Assembly (NCBI GenBank): GCA_946478305.1
Contig: CAMLBO010000015.1
Span: 1 to 59,799 of the forward strand
Direction of reading: 5' to 3'
Length of the DNA stretch: 59,799 bases
DNA from: an uncultured Enterobacterales bacterium
GTDB taxonomy: Bacteria > Pseudomonadota > Gammaproteobacteria > Enterobacterales > Enterobacteriaceae
The position numbers and the translations under genes are program-made. The notes beneath the pieces were generated by a model. That model did not search any database, was not told the DNA's origin, and saw nothing but the letters and a program-made list of their open reading frames with translations. Of this stretch, positions 44,985 through 56,800 are shown in pieces. Each line of letters starts with the position of its first letter. The stretch's first letter is position 1.

Positions 44985-45156
44985 GACCCTCTCCGGATTA
45001 TCTGAACATTCTCATTATTGATGGGTATAACTGAAGAATGACGGGTAAACGGGGATTTAGCGAGGGGGCGGCGGAAAATTTGAAATTCCTTACAAAATCT
45101 TAGGCAATATCGCGGGCACTGAGGCCCGCGGGTTTAAAATGAGCGGATAAGAGGGG

Positions 45157-46137
45157 TCAACGACGCACTTTCACCAGCGTTCGTCCGGTCACGGTATTAG
45201 CCATAATGCCCGCCGCAGTTTCAGGGACTTGCTCGAGGCTGATTTCTGTGGCGGCCTGTTCATAGAAAGAAGCGGGTAAGGTTTGCACCAGACGTTCCCA
45301 GGCATCCATACGGCGGTGCAGCGGACACATAACCGAATCGACACCTTGCAGACGCACATTGCGCAGAATAAAAGGCATGACGGTGGTGGGCAGTTGATAT
45401 CCGCCCGCCAGACCACAGGCTGCCACGGTGCCACCATAGGCCGTTTGTGACAGCAGCGTCGCCAGCGTGTGATCGCCAACGGTATCGATAGCACCGGCCC
45501 ACAGCTGTTTATCCAGTGCACGACCCTCTTTACTGAACTCCTCGCGAGGCAACACCCGTTTAGCGCCAAGCTGCGTCAGATAATCCGTATTACTGGCGCG
45601 CCCGCTGATCGCAACCACGTTGTAACCTAAGGTCGCCAGGAGGGTGATCGCCGTGCTGCCGACACCTCCGCTGGCACCACTGACAATGACTTCGCCGCTG
45701 TCAGGCAATACCCCACCTTCTTCGAGCGCCATTACGCACAGCATGGCAGTAAAACCGGCAGTACCAATGATCATGGCATGGCGAGCGTCAAGTCCTTCAG
45801 GTAGCGGTACCAGCCAGTCACCTTTGACCCGAGCCTGCTCGGCCAGTCCGCCCCAATGGGTTTCACCTACGCCCCAGCCGGTGAGCACGATCTGTTGCCC
45901 AATGCTATAGCGTTTATCCTGGCTGCTGCTGACGCGTCCTGCGAAATCAATCCCCGGAACCATCGGAAAATGGCGGATAATTTTGCCTGTACCGGTAATG
46001 GCCATAGCGTCTTTGTAGTTCAGGCTTGACCAGTCAACATCAACAACTACGTCCCCTTCCGGGAGCTGTTCATGGCTGATTTGGCTAACGGAAGAAACCG
46101 TTTTCCCTTCATTCTGCTCTAACAAAAGTGCTCGCAT
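45157..46137 (-). CDS. acuI: Acrylyl-CoA reductase AcuI (YhdH)
   Basis: NADPH-dependent medium-chain reductase converting acryloyl-CoA to propionyl-CoA, which detoxifies acrylate. The 326-aa product (E. coli 324) begins MRALLLEQNEGKTVSSV. It has the quinone-oxidoreductase family region SLNYKDAMAITGTGKI and the nucleotide motif GASGGVGSTAI. No zinc ligands are apparent. GGAGATGGGC precedes the ATG. It is divergent from csrD, as in E. coli. Confidence 0.95.
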   Translation of the reverse strand: MRALLLEQNEGKTVSSVSQISHEQLPEGDVVVDVDWSSLNYKDAMAITGTGKIIRHFPMVPGIDFAGRVSSSQDKRYSIGQQIVLTGWGVGETHWGGLAEQARVKGDWLVPLPEGLDARHAMIIGTAGFTAMLCVMALEEGGVLPDSGEVIVSGASGGVGSTAITLLATLGYNVVAISGRASNTDYLTQLGAKRVLPREEFSKEGRALDKQLWAGAIDTVGDHTLATLLSQTAYGGTVAACGLAGGYQLPTTVMPFILRNVRLQGVDSVMCPLHRRMDAWERLVQTLPASFYEQAATEISLEQVPETAAGIMANTVTGRTLVKVRR

Positions 46138-46396
46138 TGCCCATCTCCATAAGAATTCTGAATTGATTGATTATTCAGTTGCTATGCTATGAATATAACC
46201 CAACTTAAGCCGCTGGGGCTGACATGAGACAATTATGGTGCTGATGAGCAGAACCTTACTCACAAATCCTCATAAAACCTTACCGGACTTGCAGTGCTTC
46301 TGTTTTATAGTAGCGGCCTTTCGATGGCAGTCCGTGGTGAAAGGCTTTTACCGGGGACGTCTCATTCATTTCCACAGTAGCGGGTAAGGCACAGGG

Positions 46397-48334
46397 ATGC
46401 GATTTACTAACAGACTGGCGGCATTGATTTCTATGTTAGTCGCACTGGCAATGTTATTGATGTTGCTTGGTGTCACTTTCAGCTTTGTTTATTTAAATAA
46501 ACAAAATACCGAACAACATTTACGTGCACTGGCAACCATCTATGACCAGTCGCTACTTTCGAACTCTCCACAGCCGCCCGAGCACTGGATGCCTATGGCG
46601 ATGCGCATGCTGGATATTTCCGAAGTCACGGTTATTGAGCACAATGCCCCACTTTTTTCCTACAGTGAGACGCCGGATCTGCACAGCGCATGGGAAAACA
46701 GTTACCCGGATTACATCACCACTACGCTGCCGCTGATGCAGCATCCTTCAATGTCGATGCGCGTTGTCTATCTTGACCCTGTCGGGACCTATACACGCTC
46801 ACTGCGTTCAACTTTTGCCATCAGCGTGGCGATTTTATTAATGATTATTGCGGTATTGCTAAGCTTTCGCTGGCTGCGTGCCGAAACCGCGGGACTTGAG
46901 AAGCTGGAAGACCGCGCATCCCGCATTTTACGCGGCGAGCGGGATGACCTCATACGGGGGGATGTTACCGAATGGCCTCCTTTAGCCAGCAGTGCCATTG
47001 ACGCGTTACTGGCGGATCTTAGCGAGGCCCGTGAGCAGCGTAGCCGCGTGGATACCCTGATACGTGCCTTTGCCCAACAGGATTCACAGACCGGGCTCAG
47101 TAACCGGCTATTTTTCGATAATCAGTTGGCGACACAGTTGGAAGAAGAGGGCGCGCACGGCATTGTTATGCTGTTGCGTCTGCCTGACTTCGATACGCTG
47201 CGTGACACGCACGGGCCACGCGCCGTCGACGAATTGCGCTCAGCCATGGTGAATTTGCTCTCCACCTTTATTATGCGGTATTCAGATGCGCTGCTGGCCC
47301 GCTACTTCCATACGGATTTCGCCGTATTACTGCCTCACCGCAGCCTGAAAGAGGCGGAAGTTGTCGCGGGTCAATTAGTTAACGCGCTCGGCGCGCTGCC
47401 GACCTCAAATAATATCGATCGCGATGCATTGCTATATATAGGTATCAGCGCTTATCGTTTCGGCCAGCAGCCGGAAGAAGTGATGGATTATGCCGAGCAG
47501 GCTACCCGGAACGCCGCTTTCCAGGGCAACAACAGCTGGCTGATTTATGACAGAAAAGTACCGGAAAAAGGGCGTGGCAGTGTTAAATGGCGCACTTTGC
47601 TGGAAAACACTCTGGCCCGTGGCGGCCCGCGCCTTTACCAGAAGCCGGCTTTCACCACGGCCCGTCAACTCGATCATCGTGAAGTGCAGCGGCGTATTTT
47701 TGATGGTGAGCAGGAACTGCTGGCGGCAGAGTTTATTCCATTGGTGGTGCAGTTCGGCATGTCGCAAAGCTACGACCGGCGGATGATTTCTCAGATTATT
47801 CCTTTACTGAGCCGCTGGCCGGACGAAACGTTGGCATTTCACCTGACGGTTGATTCATTATTGCAACGCTCTTTCATCCGCTGGTTGCGTGATACGCTAT
47901 TGCAGTGTGAAAAAAGGCAGCGCTCGCGAATTCTGATTGAACTGGCAGAGGCGGATCTCTGTCAACATACCGACCGGTTGCGTCCTGCGGTACGACTGCT
48001 GTTGGGAATGGGCTGTCGTCTGGCGGTTTCTCAGGCCGGACTAACGGTTGTCAGTACCTCCTATCTTAAAATTTTTCCGGTGGAGCGGGTAAAACTCCAT
48101 CCTGGATTAGTGCGGGATATCGATAAGAGGATTGAAAATCAACTGTTTGTGCAGAGTCTGATCAGTGCCTGCGAAGGTACACAAGCCAGGGTGTTTGCCT
48201 CGGGCGTGCGTACCAAAGAAGAGTGGTTGATGCTGGTTGAAAAAGGCATTCACGGCGGCCAGGGTGATTTTTTTGCCGGACCGCAAGCCGTCGAGCCTGT
48301 CAGCAAAAAATATTCACACAACGGTGGTGTTTAA
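46397..48334 (+). CDS. csrD: RNase E specificity factor CsrD
   Basis: A membrane protein that targets the sRNAs CsrB and CsrC for decay by RNase E, and so affects the Csr carbon-storage system. The 645-aa product (E. coli 646) has two N-terminal membrane segments around a periplasmic loop, a HAMP-like coil, then degenerate GGDEF and EAL domains. At the GGDEF position the sequence is HTDFA, and the EAL position is also altered, so cyclic-di-GMP turnover is not expected. This matches the family. Lies upstream of mreB as in E. coli. Confidence 0.95.
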   Translation: MRFTNRLAALISMLVALAMLLMLLGVTFSFVYLNKQNTEQHLRALATIYDQSLLSNSPQPPEHWMPMAMRMLDISEVTVIEHNAPLFSYSETPDLHSAWENSYPDYITTTLPLMQHPSMSMRVVYLDPVGTYTRSLRSTFAISVAILLMIIAVLLSFRWLRAETAGLEKLEDRASRILRGERDDLIRGDVTEWPPLASSAIDALLADLSEAREQRSRVDTLIRAFAQQDSQTGLSNRLFFDNQLATQLEEEGAHGIVMLLRLPDFDTLRDTHGPRAVDELRSAMVNLLSTFIMRYSDALLARYFHTDFAVLLPHRSLKEAEVVAGQLVNALGALPTSNNIDRDALLYIGISAYRFGQQPEEVMDYAEQATRNAAFQGNNSWLIYDRKVPEKGRGSVKWRTLLENTLARGGPRLYQKPAFTTARQLDHREVQRRIFDGEQELLAAEFIPLVVQFGMSQSYDRRMISQIIPLLSRWPDETLAFHLTVDSLLQRSFIRWLRDTLLQCEKRQRSRILIELAEADLCQHTDRLRPAVRLLLGMGCRLAVSQAGLTVVSTSYLKIFPVERVKLHPGLVRDIDKRIENQLFVQSLISACEGTQARVFASGVRTKEEWLMLVEKGIHGGQGDFFAGPQAVEPVSKKYSHNGGV

Positions 48335-49747
<1,413 letters not shown>

Positions 49748-49755
49748 TCTGAGCG

Positions 49756-49786
49756 AAGCGCGTACGTGTTTGCACGACGCGCGCTT
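49756..49786 (+). terminator. Hairpin after mreB
   Basis: AAGCGCG/CGCGCTT with an inner CGTG/CACG stem, 9 bp after the mreB stop. The T-run is short (TTTAG), so partial termination or mRNA stabilisation is more likely than a full stop, setting MreB above MreC/D. Confidence 0.5.
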
Positions 49787-50038
49787 TAGCAATGGCTCTA
49801 TGTAGCGAAGACTCTCTTAGCGAAAAATAGTCTTGCCCGCAAAGGTGGCTGTCTGTCTGGTGAAAACTGCTGCGTTAAAGTATGCAGTGTCAAATTGGGG
49901 TCGGGCGTTGAACTGTTTGAATGAGTTATTATTCAGACAGGCTGTGCACGATCCCATTCGCTTGCTGCTTTTCCTGTCAGGGTTGTCTTTCACTTCGATT
50001 GGCTGATACCTTTTGTTGCCGAGGAACTCGCATATTTT

Positions 50039-51046
50039 ATGAAGCCGATTTTTAGCAGGGGACCTTCCCTGCAGCTGCGACTTTTTTTGGCTATTCTCAC
50101 GGCCATCGTCCTGATTTTTGCCGACAGTAAAATAGGTGCGTTCGTTAAGATCCGCACTTATATGGACACTGCCGTCAGCCCTTTCTATTTTTTGTCGAAT
50201 GCACCGCGTGAATTCCTGGATCAGGTCTCCACGACATTCGCTTCCCGCCAGTCTCTTGAACTCGAAAACCGCGCACTGCGTCAGGAATTGCTGCTCAAAA
50301 ACAGCGATCTGATGTTGCTGGGTCAATTCAAACAGGAAAACGCCCGTTTGCGTGAACTGTTGGGTTCACCGCTACGTCAGGATGAACACAAAATGGTCGC
50401 GCAAGTATTGTCGACCAGTAATGACCCCTACAGTGACCAGGTGGTGATCGACCAGGGCAGCAAAAACGGAGTTTATGTCGGTCAGCCGGTGATCAGTGAC
50501 AAAGGTGTCGTGGGTCAGGTGGTGGCTGTTGGCGCCCTGACCAGCCGCGTATTGCTAATTTGTGATGCCTCTCATGCCTTACCGATTCAGGTATTACGCA
50601 ATGATATCCGCGTGATTGCCGCCGGTAGCGGTTGTACGGATGACCTCCAACTGGAGCACTTGCCAAGCAACACGGATATTCGTGTCGGTGACGTGTTGGT
50701 AACTTCCGGTCTTGGCGGGCGCTTCCCTGAGGGGTACCCGGTTGCCGTGGTCTCCTCGGTTAAAGTCGATAATCAGCGTGCTTATACTGTGATCCAGGCG
50801 CGTCCGACAGCCGGTTTGCAACGCCTGCGTTATCTGTTGCTGCTGTGGGGCTCTGATCGCAACGGGGATAAACCGCTACCGCCTGATGAAGTTCACCGCG
50901 TGGCCAATGAGCGTCTGATGCAAATGATGCCGCAAGTTCTGCCGCCTCCTGGCGATATGGGCCCACCGGCACCTGTTCCACAACCGGCAACCGGTACCGT
51001 GACCTCGCCCGTTTCGCCACGGCCTGCGGCCGGAGGCACGCAATGA
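50039..51046 (+). CDS. mreC: Rod shape-determining protein MreC
   Basis: Bitopic inner-membrane protein linking MreB filaments to the periplasmic wall synthases. The 335-aa product has one N-terminal membrane segment ([20 protein letters not shown]), a coiled coil (about residues 70-105) and a periplasmic beta domain. A Pro-rich C-terminal tail extends from about residue 290. Stop and mreD start overlap as ATGA. It starts with ATG at 50039; a ribosome-binding site is not obvious. Confidence 0.97.
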   Translation: MKPIFSRGPSLQLRLFLAILTAIVLIFADSKIGAFVKIRTYMDTAVSPFYFLSNAPREFLDQVSTTFASRQSLELENRALRQELLLKNSDLMLLGQFKQENARLRELLGSPLRQDEHKMVAQVLSTSNDPYSDQVVIDQGSKNGVYVGQPVISDKGVVGQVVAVGALTSRVLLICDASHALPIQVLRNDIRVIAAGSGCTDDLQLEHLPSNTDIRVGDVLVTSGLGGRFPEGYPVAVVSSVKVDNQRAYTVIQARPTAGLQRLRYLLLLWGSDRNGDKPLPPDEVHRVANERLMQMMPQVLPPPGDMGPPAPVPQPATGTVTSPVSPRPAAGGTQ

Positions 51047-51531
51047 ATCGTTACCGGAGCCACGGTCGCTGGATAATTTGGCTATCCTTTCTGATAGCCA
51101 TGTTATTGCAGGTGATGCCATGGCCCAAGGAGATCTACATGTTCCGCCCCTCGTGGCTGATGCTGATCTTGATTTACTGGGTGATGGCGCTGCCGCACCG
51201 GGTAAACGTGGGCGCCGGTTTCGTGGTTGGATTTATCATGGATCTTATTCTCGGTTCGACACTGGGTGTACGCGCTCTGGCGTTGGCGATGACGGCTTAC
51301 CTGGTGGCCTTTAAGTTCCAGCTGTTCCGCAACATGGCGCTGTGGCAGCAGGCATTGATTGTCATGCTGCTTTCGCTGGCCGTTGATGTGATTGTTTTCT
51401 GGGCCGAGTTTTTGGTGGTTAACGTTTCGTTCCGCCCTGAAGTTTTCTGGAGTAGCGTGGTGGACGGAATTTTGTGGCCATGGCTCTTCTTGCTGATGCG
51501 TAAAATTCGCCGTCAGTTTGCCGTTCAATGA
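51043..51531 (+). CDS. mreD: Rod shape-determining protein MreD
   Basis: An inner-membrane protein of the elongasome with about five to six hydrophobic segments, 162 aa (the E. coli length). Family landmarks are [20 protein letters not shown] and [20 protein letters not shown]. It overlaps mreC by four bases (ATGA) and is followed by maf within 7 bp, so these genes are translated in series. Confidence 0.97.
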   Translation: MNRYRSHGRWIIWLSFLIAMLLQVMPWPKEIYMFRPSWLMLILIYWVMALPHRVNVGAGFVVGFIMDLILGSTLGVRALALAMTAYLVAFKFQLFRNMALWQQALIVMLLSLAVDVIVFWAEFLVVNVSFRPEVFWSSVVDGILWPWLFLLMRKIRRQFAVQ

Positions 51532-51538
51532 GGAAATG

Positions 51539-52132
51539 ATGACCGCACTTTATCTGGCTTCCGGTTCGCCCCGTCGTCGTGAGTTACTTGCTGTTCTTGA
51601 ATATACTTTTGAACGTCTGATCACCGATGTTGCTGAAGAACAGCAGCCGGGCGAAGCGCCCGCCGACTACGTGGTGCGGCTGGCCTGTGATAAAGCGCTG
51701 GCCGGGGTGGATGTTGCCCCGCTGGATCTGCCCGTGCTGGGCGCCGATACGATTGTGGTCCTCGACGGTAAGGTACTTGAAAAACCGCGTGATGAAACCC
51801 ATGCGGCTCAAATGCTGGCCGCGCTCTCCGGGCGTCAACATCAGGTCATGACCGCTGTGGCGCTGGCGGATCGAAATATGCATCGCAGTACGCTGGTTGT
51901 GACTGATGTCACCTTCCGCTCACTATCCGCGGAGGATATTCAGCACTATATTCTGAGCGGAGAGCCCATGGATAAAGCGGGCGCATACGGTATTCAGGGA
52001 AAGGGCGGCTGTTTCGTCCGGGAAATTCGCGGCAGTTACTACGCAGTGATGGGACTTCCTCTGGTGGAAACTCAGGAGCTGTTCGGTGACTTTGTTGCAT
52101 TACGCGAGCTTAGGAGAAAGCATGACAGCTGA
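51539..52132 (+). CDS. maf: Maf-family nucleotide pyrophosphatase (YhdE)
   Basis: A cytoplasmic house-cleaning pyrophosphatase acting on dTTP/UTP and modified nucleotides, linked to septum-formation control. The product is 197 aa, the E. coli length. Motifs are [31 protein letters not shown] and [12 protein letters not shown]. There are two adjacent ATG codons; the second (51539) has better spacing from AGGA and gives the family start [10 protein letters not shown]. It overlaps rng by 11 bases. Confidence 0.96.
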   Translation: MTALYLASGSPRRRELLAVLEYTFERLITDVAEEQQPGEAPADYVVRLACDKALAGVDVAPLDLPVLGADTIVVLDGKVLEKPRDETHAAQMLAALSGRQHQVMTAVALADRNMHRSTLVVTDVTFRSLSAEDIQHYILSGEPMDKAGAYGIQGKGGCFVREIRGSYYAVMGLPLVETQELFGDFVALRELRRKHDS

Positions 52133-53591
52133 ATTACTGGTCAATGTTACCCCGTCGGAAACGCGCGTGGCTTACATTGACGGTGGCATTTTGCAAGAGA
52201 TCCACATCGAGCGTGAAGCCAAGCGCGGTATTGCAGGCAATATTTACAAAGGGCGTGTTAGCCGGGTTCTTCCGGGCATGCAGGCGGCCTTTGTTGATAT
52301 TGGCTTAGAAAAAGCGGCTTTTTTACACGCATCCGACATCATGCCCCACACCGAATGTGTGGCCCGTGACGAACAGAAAAACTTCAACGTACGCGACATC
52401 GTGGAACTGGTGCATCAGGGCCAGGATCTGATGGTGCAGGTGGTAAAAGATCCGCTCGGCACCAAAGGCGCGCGCCTGACTACGGACATCACGTTGCCTT
52501 CGCGTTATTTGGTTTTCATGCCGGGGGCTTCGCATGTGGGCGTTTCCCAGCGTATCGAAAGCGAAGCCGAGCGCGATCGCCTGAAAAAAGTGGTTTCGGA
52601 ATATTGTGATGAGCACGGTGGCTACATTATCCGTACCGCTGCAGAAGGCGTGGGCGAAGAAGAGCTGAAGCAGGACGCTGCCTTCCTCAAGCGTTTGTGG
52701 ACCAAGGTGATGGAGCGCAAACGCCGAAATAAGACCAAGTGCAAACTGTATGGTGAACTGGCGCTGGCGCACCGCGTACTGCGTGATTTTGCTGGTGAAG
52801 CGCTGGATCGTATCCGCGTTGACTCGCGTCTGACTTATGAATTGCTGGTGGAGTTCACCAGTGAATACATACCGGAAATGACCGCCAAACTTGAACATTA
52901 CAGCGGTAAACAGCCCATTTTTGATCTGTTTGACGTTGAGAACGAAATCCAGCGTGCGCTGGAGCGTAAAGTCGAACTCAAATCAGGCGGTTATCTGATT
53001 ATCGATCAAACCGAAGCGATGACCACCGTGGATATCAATACCGGTGCATTTGTTGGTCATCGTAATCTTGAAGAGACTATCTTCAATACCAATACCGAAG
53101 CGACTCAGGCCATCGCGCGCCAACTGCGGTTGCGTAATCTGGGTGGCATCATCATCATCGATTTCATTGATATGTCGAATGAAGATCATCGCCGTCGCGT
53201 ACTGCATTCGCTCGAACAAGCGCTGTCGAAAGACCGTGTGAAGACTGGCATCCACGGTTTCTCTGCATTGGGCTTGGTTGAAATGACACGTAAACGCACT
53301 CGCGAAAGCGTTGAGCACGTGTTGTGCAGCGATTGCCCTACCTGCCACGGGCGTGGGACCGTGAAAACGGTTGAAACCGTCTGCTATGAAATCCTGCGCG
53401 AAATTGTGCGGGTTCATCACGCCTACGATGCTGACCGCTTTTTGGTCTATGCCTCTGCCGCAGTGGGTGAAGCACTCAAAAGTGAAGAGTCGCACGCGCT
53501 GGCCGAAGTGGAAATTTTCGTCGGTAAGCAGGTCAAAGTTCAGATTGAGCCATTGTATAACCAGGAGCAGTTCGACGTGGTGATGATGTAA
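52122..53591 (+). CDS. rng: Ribonuclease G
   Basis: Endoribonuclease maturing the 5' end of 16S rRNA and decaying some mRNAs. The 489-aa product has exactly the E. coli length. The S1 domain is near residues 35-120, and the catalytic DNase I-like domain has the metal-binding Asp residues in [10 protein letters not shown] and IIIIDFIDM. The Zn-link Cys pair is in [17 protein letters not shown] precedes the ATG at 52122 inside the end of maf. Its stop codon abuts an ERIC element. Confidence 0.98.
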   Translation: MTAELLVNVTPSETRVAYIDGGILQEIHIEREAKRGIAGNIYKGRVSRVLPGMQAAFVDIGLEKAAFLHASDIMPHTECVARDEQKNFNVRDIVELVHQGQDLMVQVVKDPLGTKGARLTTDITLPSRYLVFMPGASHVGVSQRIESEAERDRLKKVVSEYCDEHGGYIIRTAAEGVGEEELKQDAAFLKRLWTKVMERKRRNKTKCKLYGELALAHRVLRDFAGEALDRIRVDSRLTYELLVEFTSEYIPEMTAKLEHYSGKQPIFDLFDVENEIQRALERKVELKSGGYLIIDQTEAMTTVDINTGAFVGHRNLEETIFNTNTEATQAIARQLRLRNLGGIIIIDFIDMSNEDHRRRVLHSLEQALSKDRVKTGIHGFSALGLVEMTRKRTRESVEHVLCSDCPTCHGRGTVKTVETVCYEILREIVRVHHAYDADRFLVYASAAVGEALKSEESHALAEVEIFVGKQVKVQIEPLYNQEQFDVVMM

Positions 53592-53717
53592 TATCCCCGT
53601 CATACTTCAAGTTGCAGATGCGTTGGCTGCGCTCAGTCGCCCCAGTCACATGGTCTGGCCATGCTGGTGAGGATTCCTTCGTTACTGCCTTCCTGCAACT
53701 TGAATTATTTAGGATAT
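53591..53717. repeat. ERIC (127-bp intergenic repeat unit)
   Basis: A 127-bp enterobacterial repetitive intergenic consensus element between rng and yhdP. Both arms match the published ERIC as I recall it: CCCGTCATACTTCAAGTTGC on the left and CTGCAACTTGAATTATTTAG on the right. The ends are inverted (ATATCC...GGATAT), and the core includes CGCCCCAGTCAC. The centre has diverged but still pairs (CATGG/CCATG). The first base is the last base of the rng stop codon. Confidence 0.93.
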
Positions 53718-53803
53718 ACAGGGCATTAAGGTTTTAATGTTTGATTTCCATTGCAGTCTGAGCAGGTGAAGAACCGCGCAGAATGGAAGACAAGGAGAGG
53801 TGT

Positions 53804-56800
53804 GTGAGGCGACTGCCCGGAATAGTGTTAACCACGTGCGCAACAATTGTCGTGATTGTTGCGCTGGCGATCAGTGGTTTGCGTCTGGCTTTACCTCAAC
53901 TGCATCGCTTCCAGGATCAGTTGGTGGATAAGGTACAGTCAGTAACCGGTGTACCCATTACTCTTGATCAAATCAGCGGTAATTGGCAAACCTTCGGACC
54001 CACCCTTGAGCTGAAACAGCTCAGCGTGACCCTGCCTGATGCTTCAGTCAAAGTGGAGCGGGTTACGCTGGCGCTTGACGTCTGGCAGACTCTTCTGCAT
54101 TTTCGCTGGCAGTTCCGTGACCTGACATTCTACAATCTCGATCTGGTTACCAATGCTACTTTCGGCGGGGAAGCCAAAAACAGCAAAGGCCTCGAAGCCA
54201 ACCGCATCAGCGATATTTTCCTTAAACAGGTCGACCATTTCGACCTGCGCGACAGCCATATTTCATTCCTGACGCCCTCAGGCCCGCGAGCCGAAATTTC
54301 CATTCCACAGCTGACCTGGCTTAACAGCCCCAATCGTCACCGCGCTGAAGGACTGCTAAGCCTGTCGAGCTTTAACGGCCAGCACGGCGTTGTGCAAGTG
54401 CGCATGGATCTGAACGACAATAATGGCCTGCTCAATAATGGTAAAATTTATCTGCAGGCCGATGATATTGATATGAAGCCCTGGTTCAGCCGCTGGTTGC
54501 GTAGCAATACCGGGCTGGAAAGCGCTGATTTCAGTCTTGCAGCTTGGTTGACCGTCCGTGACGGCGATATTTATGACGGCGACGCCTTGGTAAAAACCGG
54601 TGCGGCAACCTGGACAAGTGAAGGCCAGGAGCACCGGCTGGACGTTGATAATCTCACGCTGCATGGCAGCCGCCAGGGCAGCGGCTGGCAAGTAGAGACC
54701 CAACAACTTAATCTGAAAACCGACGGTCAGGCATGGCCAAAAGGGACGCTAAGTGCGCTCTATTTGCCGGAAAACAGTGAGTTCCTCGGACCATCGCAAG
54801 GTGAAGAAATACGCCTGCGGGCTACGCAGCTTCAGCTTGAACGGCTCGGGCCCATTATTCCAACCTTCTCCTTCCTGACACCAGAACTGCTCGAGCGCTG
54901 GAAGGATCTGCAACCCGAGGGGATGATTGACACCCTGGCGCTCGATATTCCGCTCAAGCAGCCGGATCACACCCGTTTCGATGCAAAGTGGCAGGATGTT
55001 TCCTGGCAGCACTGGAAATTACTGCCGGGTATCAACCATTTTAACGGGACAGTAAAAGGCAGCGTGCAGCGCGGTCAGCTCTCGGTGAATGTGCAAGACA
55101 GTCTGTTGCCGTATGGCGATATGTTCCGCGCACCGCTTGAAGTGAGCTCCGCACAGGGTACCTTCGACTGGAGTTATGATAAAGATGGATGGGGTCTGTG
55201 GGCCAAAGATGTTGATGTTAAAGCCAATGCGCTGTGGGCCCATGGTGATTTCCATTATAACCAGCCTGATGGCGGGCAACCGTGGCTGAATATTTTGGCC
55301 GGTATCCGTTTGTATGATGCAGGGCAGGCATGGCGCTATTTCCCGGAAACCCTGATGGGTAAACACTTGGTGGATTATCTTACAGGGGCGATTCAGGGCG
55401 GTCAGGTAGACAACGCCACGCTTACGTTTAACGGTAACCCGCATGATTTCCCATTTAAAAAGAATGAAGGACAGTTCCAGGTCTGGGTGCCATTGCGCCA
55501 TTCAACTTTCGAATTCCAGCCTGAATGGCCAGCGCTGACTAATCTGGATATCGACCTCGATTTCCTCAATGACGGCTTGTTCATGAAAGCGGCTCATACC
55601 AAACTGGGCAATGTTGATGGCAATAACGTGGTCGCTAATATTCCTGACTACCTGAAGGAAAAACTGTTCGTTGATTCGGATATCAAAGGTTCAGGTAAAG
55701 ATATTGGCGCCTACTTTATGGACACTCCGCTGAAAGACTCTCTCGGGGCAGCGTTAGAAGAGCTGCAGATTGGCGGAGATGTGAGTGGTCGCTTACATCT
55801 GGATATTCCACTCGACGGCGAAATGGTTCGGGCCACCGGTGGCGTCAGCCTCAACAATAACAGCCTGTTTATCAAACCGCTGAACAGTACAATTGAACAC
55901 CTTAGCGGGCAGTTCAGCTATGACAACGGCAATTTGCAAAGCAACCAGCTCACCGGAAGCTGGTTCGGTCAGCCTTTAACTACCCAGTTTAGCACCCACG
56001 AACTGACCGATGATTACACGATTAATGTAGGTCTGGCGGGTGACTGGCAGTTGGCGAAGATCACCGGTATGCCTGAGGCAGCGGCCAGTAAAATCAGTGG
56101 CAGTGCGCCGTGGAAAGGTGCGGTAGATATCTCGCTGCCACATAAAGGTGAACCGAATTATCGTGTAGCCCTGAGTACTGATCTAAAAAATGTAAGTAGT
56201 CACTTACCCAGCCCGCTCGATAAGAAGGCCGGTCGCAGTTTACCCCTTAATGTCGATGTGAAGGGGGGGCTTAAAAGCTTTGATCTCACCGGTGTACTCG
56301 GGGGGAAAGATCGCTTTAATAGCCGCTGGCTGTTGGGCAAACAGGTAAAACTCGATCGTGCTGCCTGGCAAATGAATACAACTAAGACCCCGGCCCTGCC
56401 ACAGACCAGTAACCTGACGCTGAATTTACCCGCACTCGATGGGGAAAGCTGGCTGGCGCTGATGTCACCGGATACGACCAAGGGCAAAGCCAGTGGTAAC
56501 AACAAAGTGGCCAGCAAGGCCAGTGCGCCTGCGTTCAGTTTCCCGCATGAGATAACGCTGACCACGCCGCAGCTCACGCTGGGTGGCCAGGTGTGGAGTA
56601 ACCTGTTGCTTCGCTCGACTCAAACCAGTGCTGGCATGAGCGTGATGGCGAAAGGGAAAGAGATTGACGGTACCTTGCTGATGAGCGACCGCGGACCGTG
56701 GAAAGCCGATATCCGTTATCTCTATTTTAATCCGCAGTGGACCGTAGCTGATGCAGCCAGCGGTGGCAAAACCTCGCCAAATCCTTTTGCAGAAGACAAG

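Noticed and set aside
45111-45130. Hairpin CGCGGGC/GCCCGCG after acuI
   Set aside because: A short GC-rich stem without a T-run on the minus strand; too weak to call a terminator.
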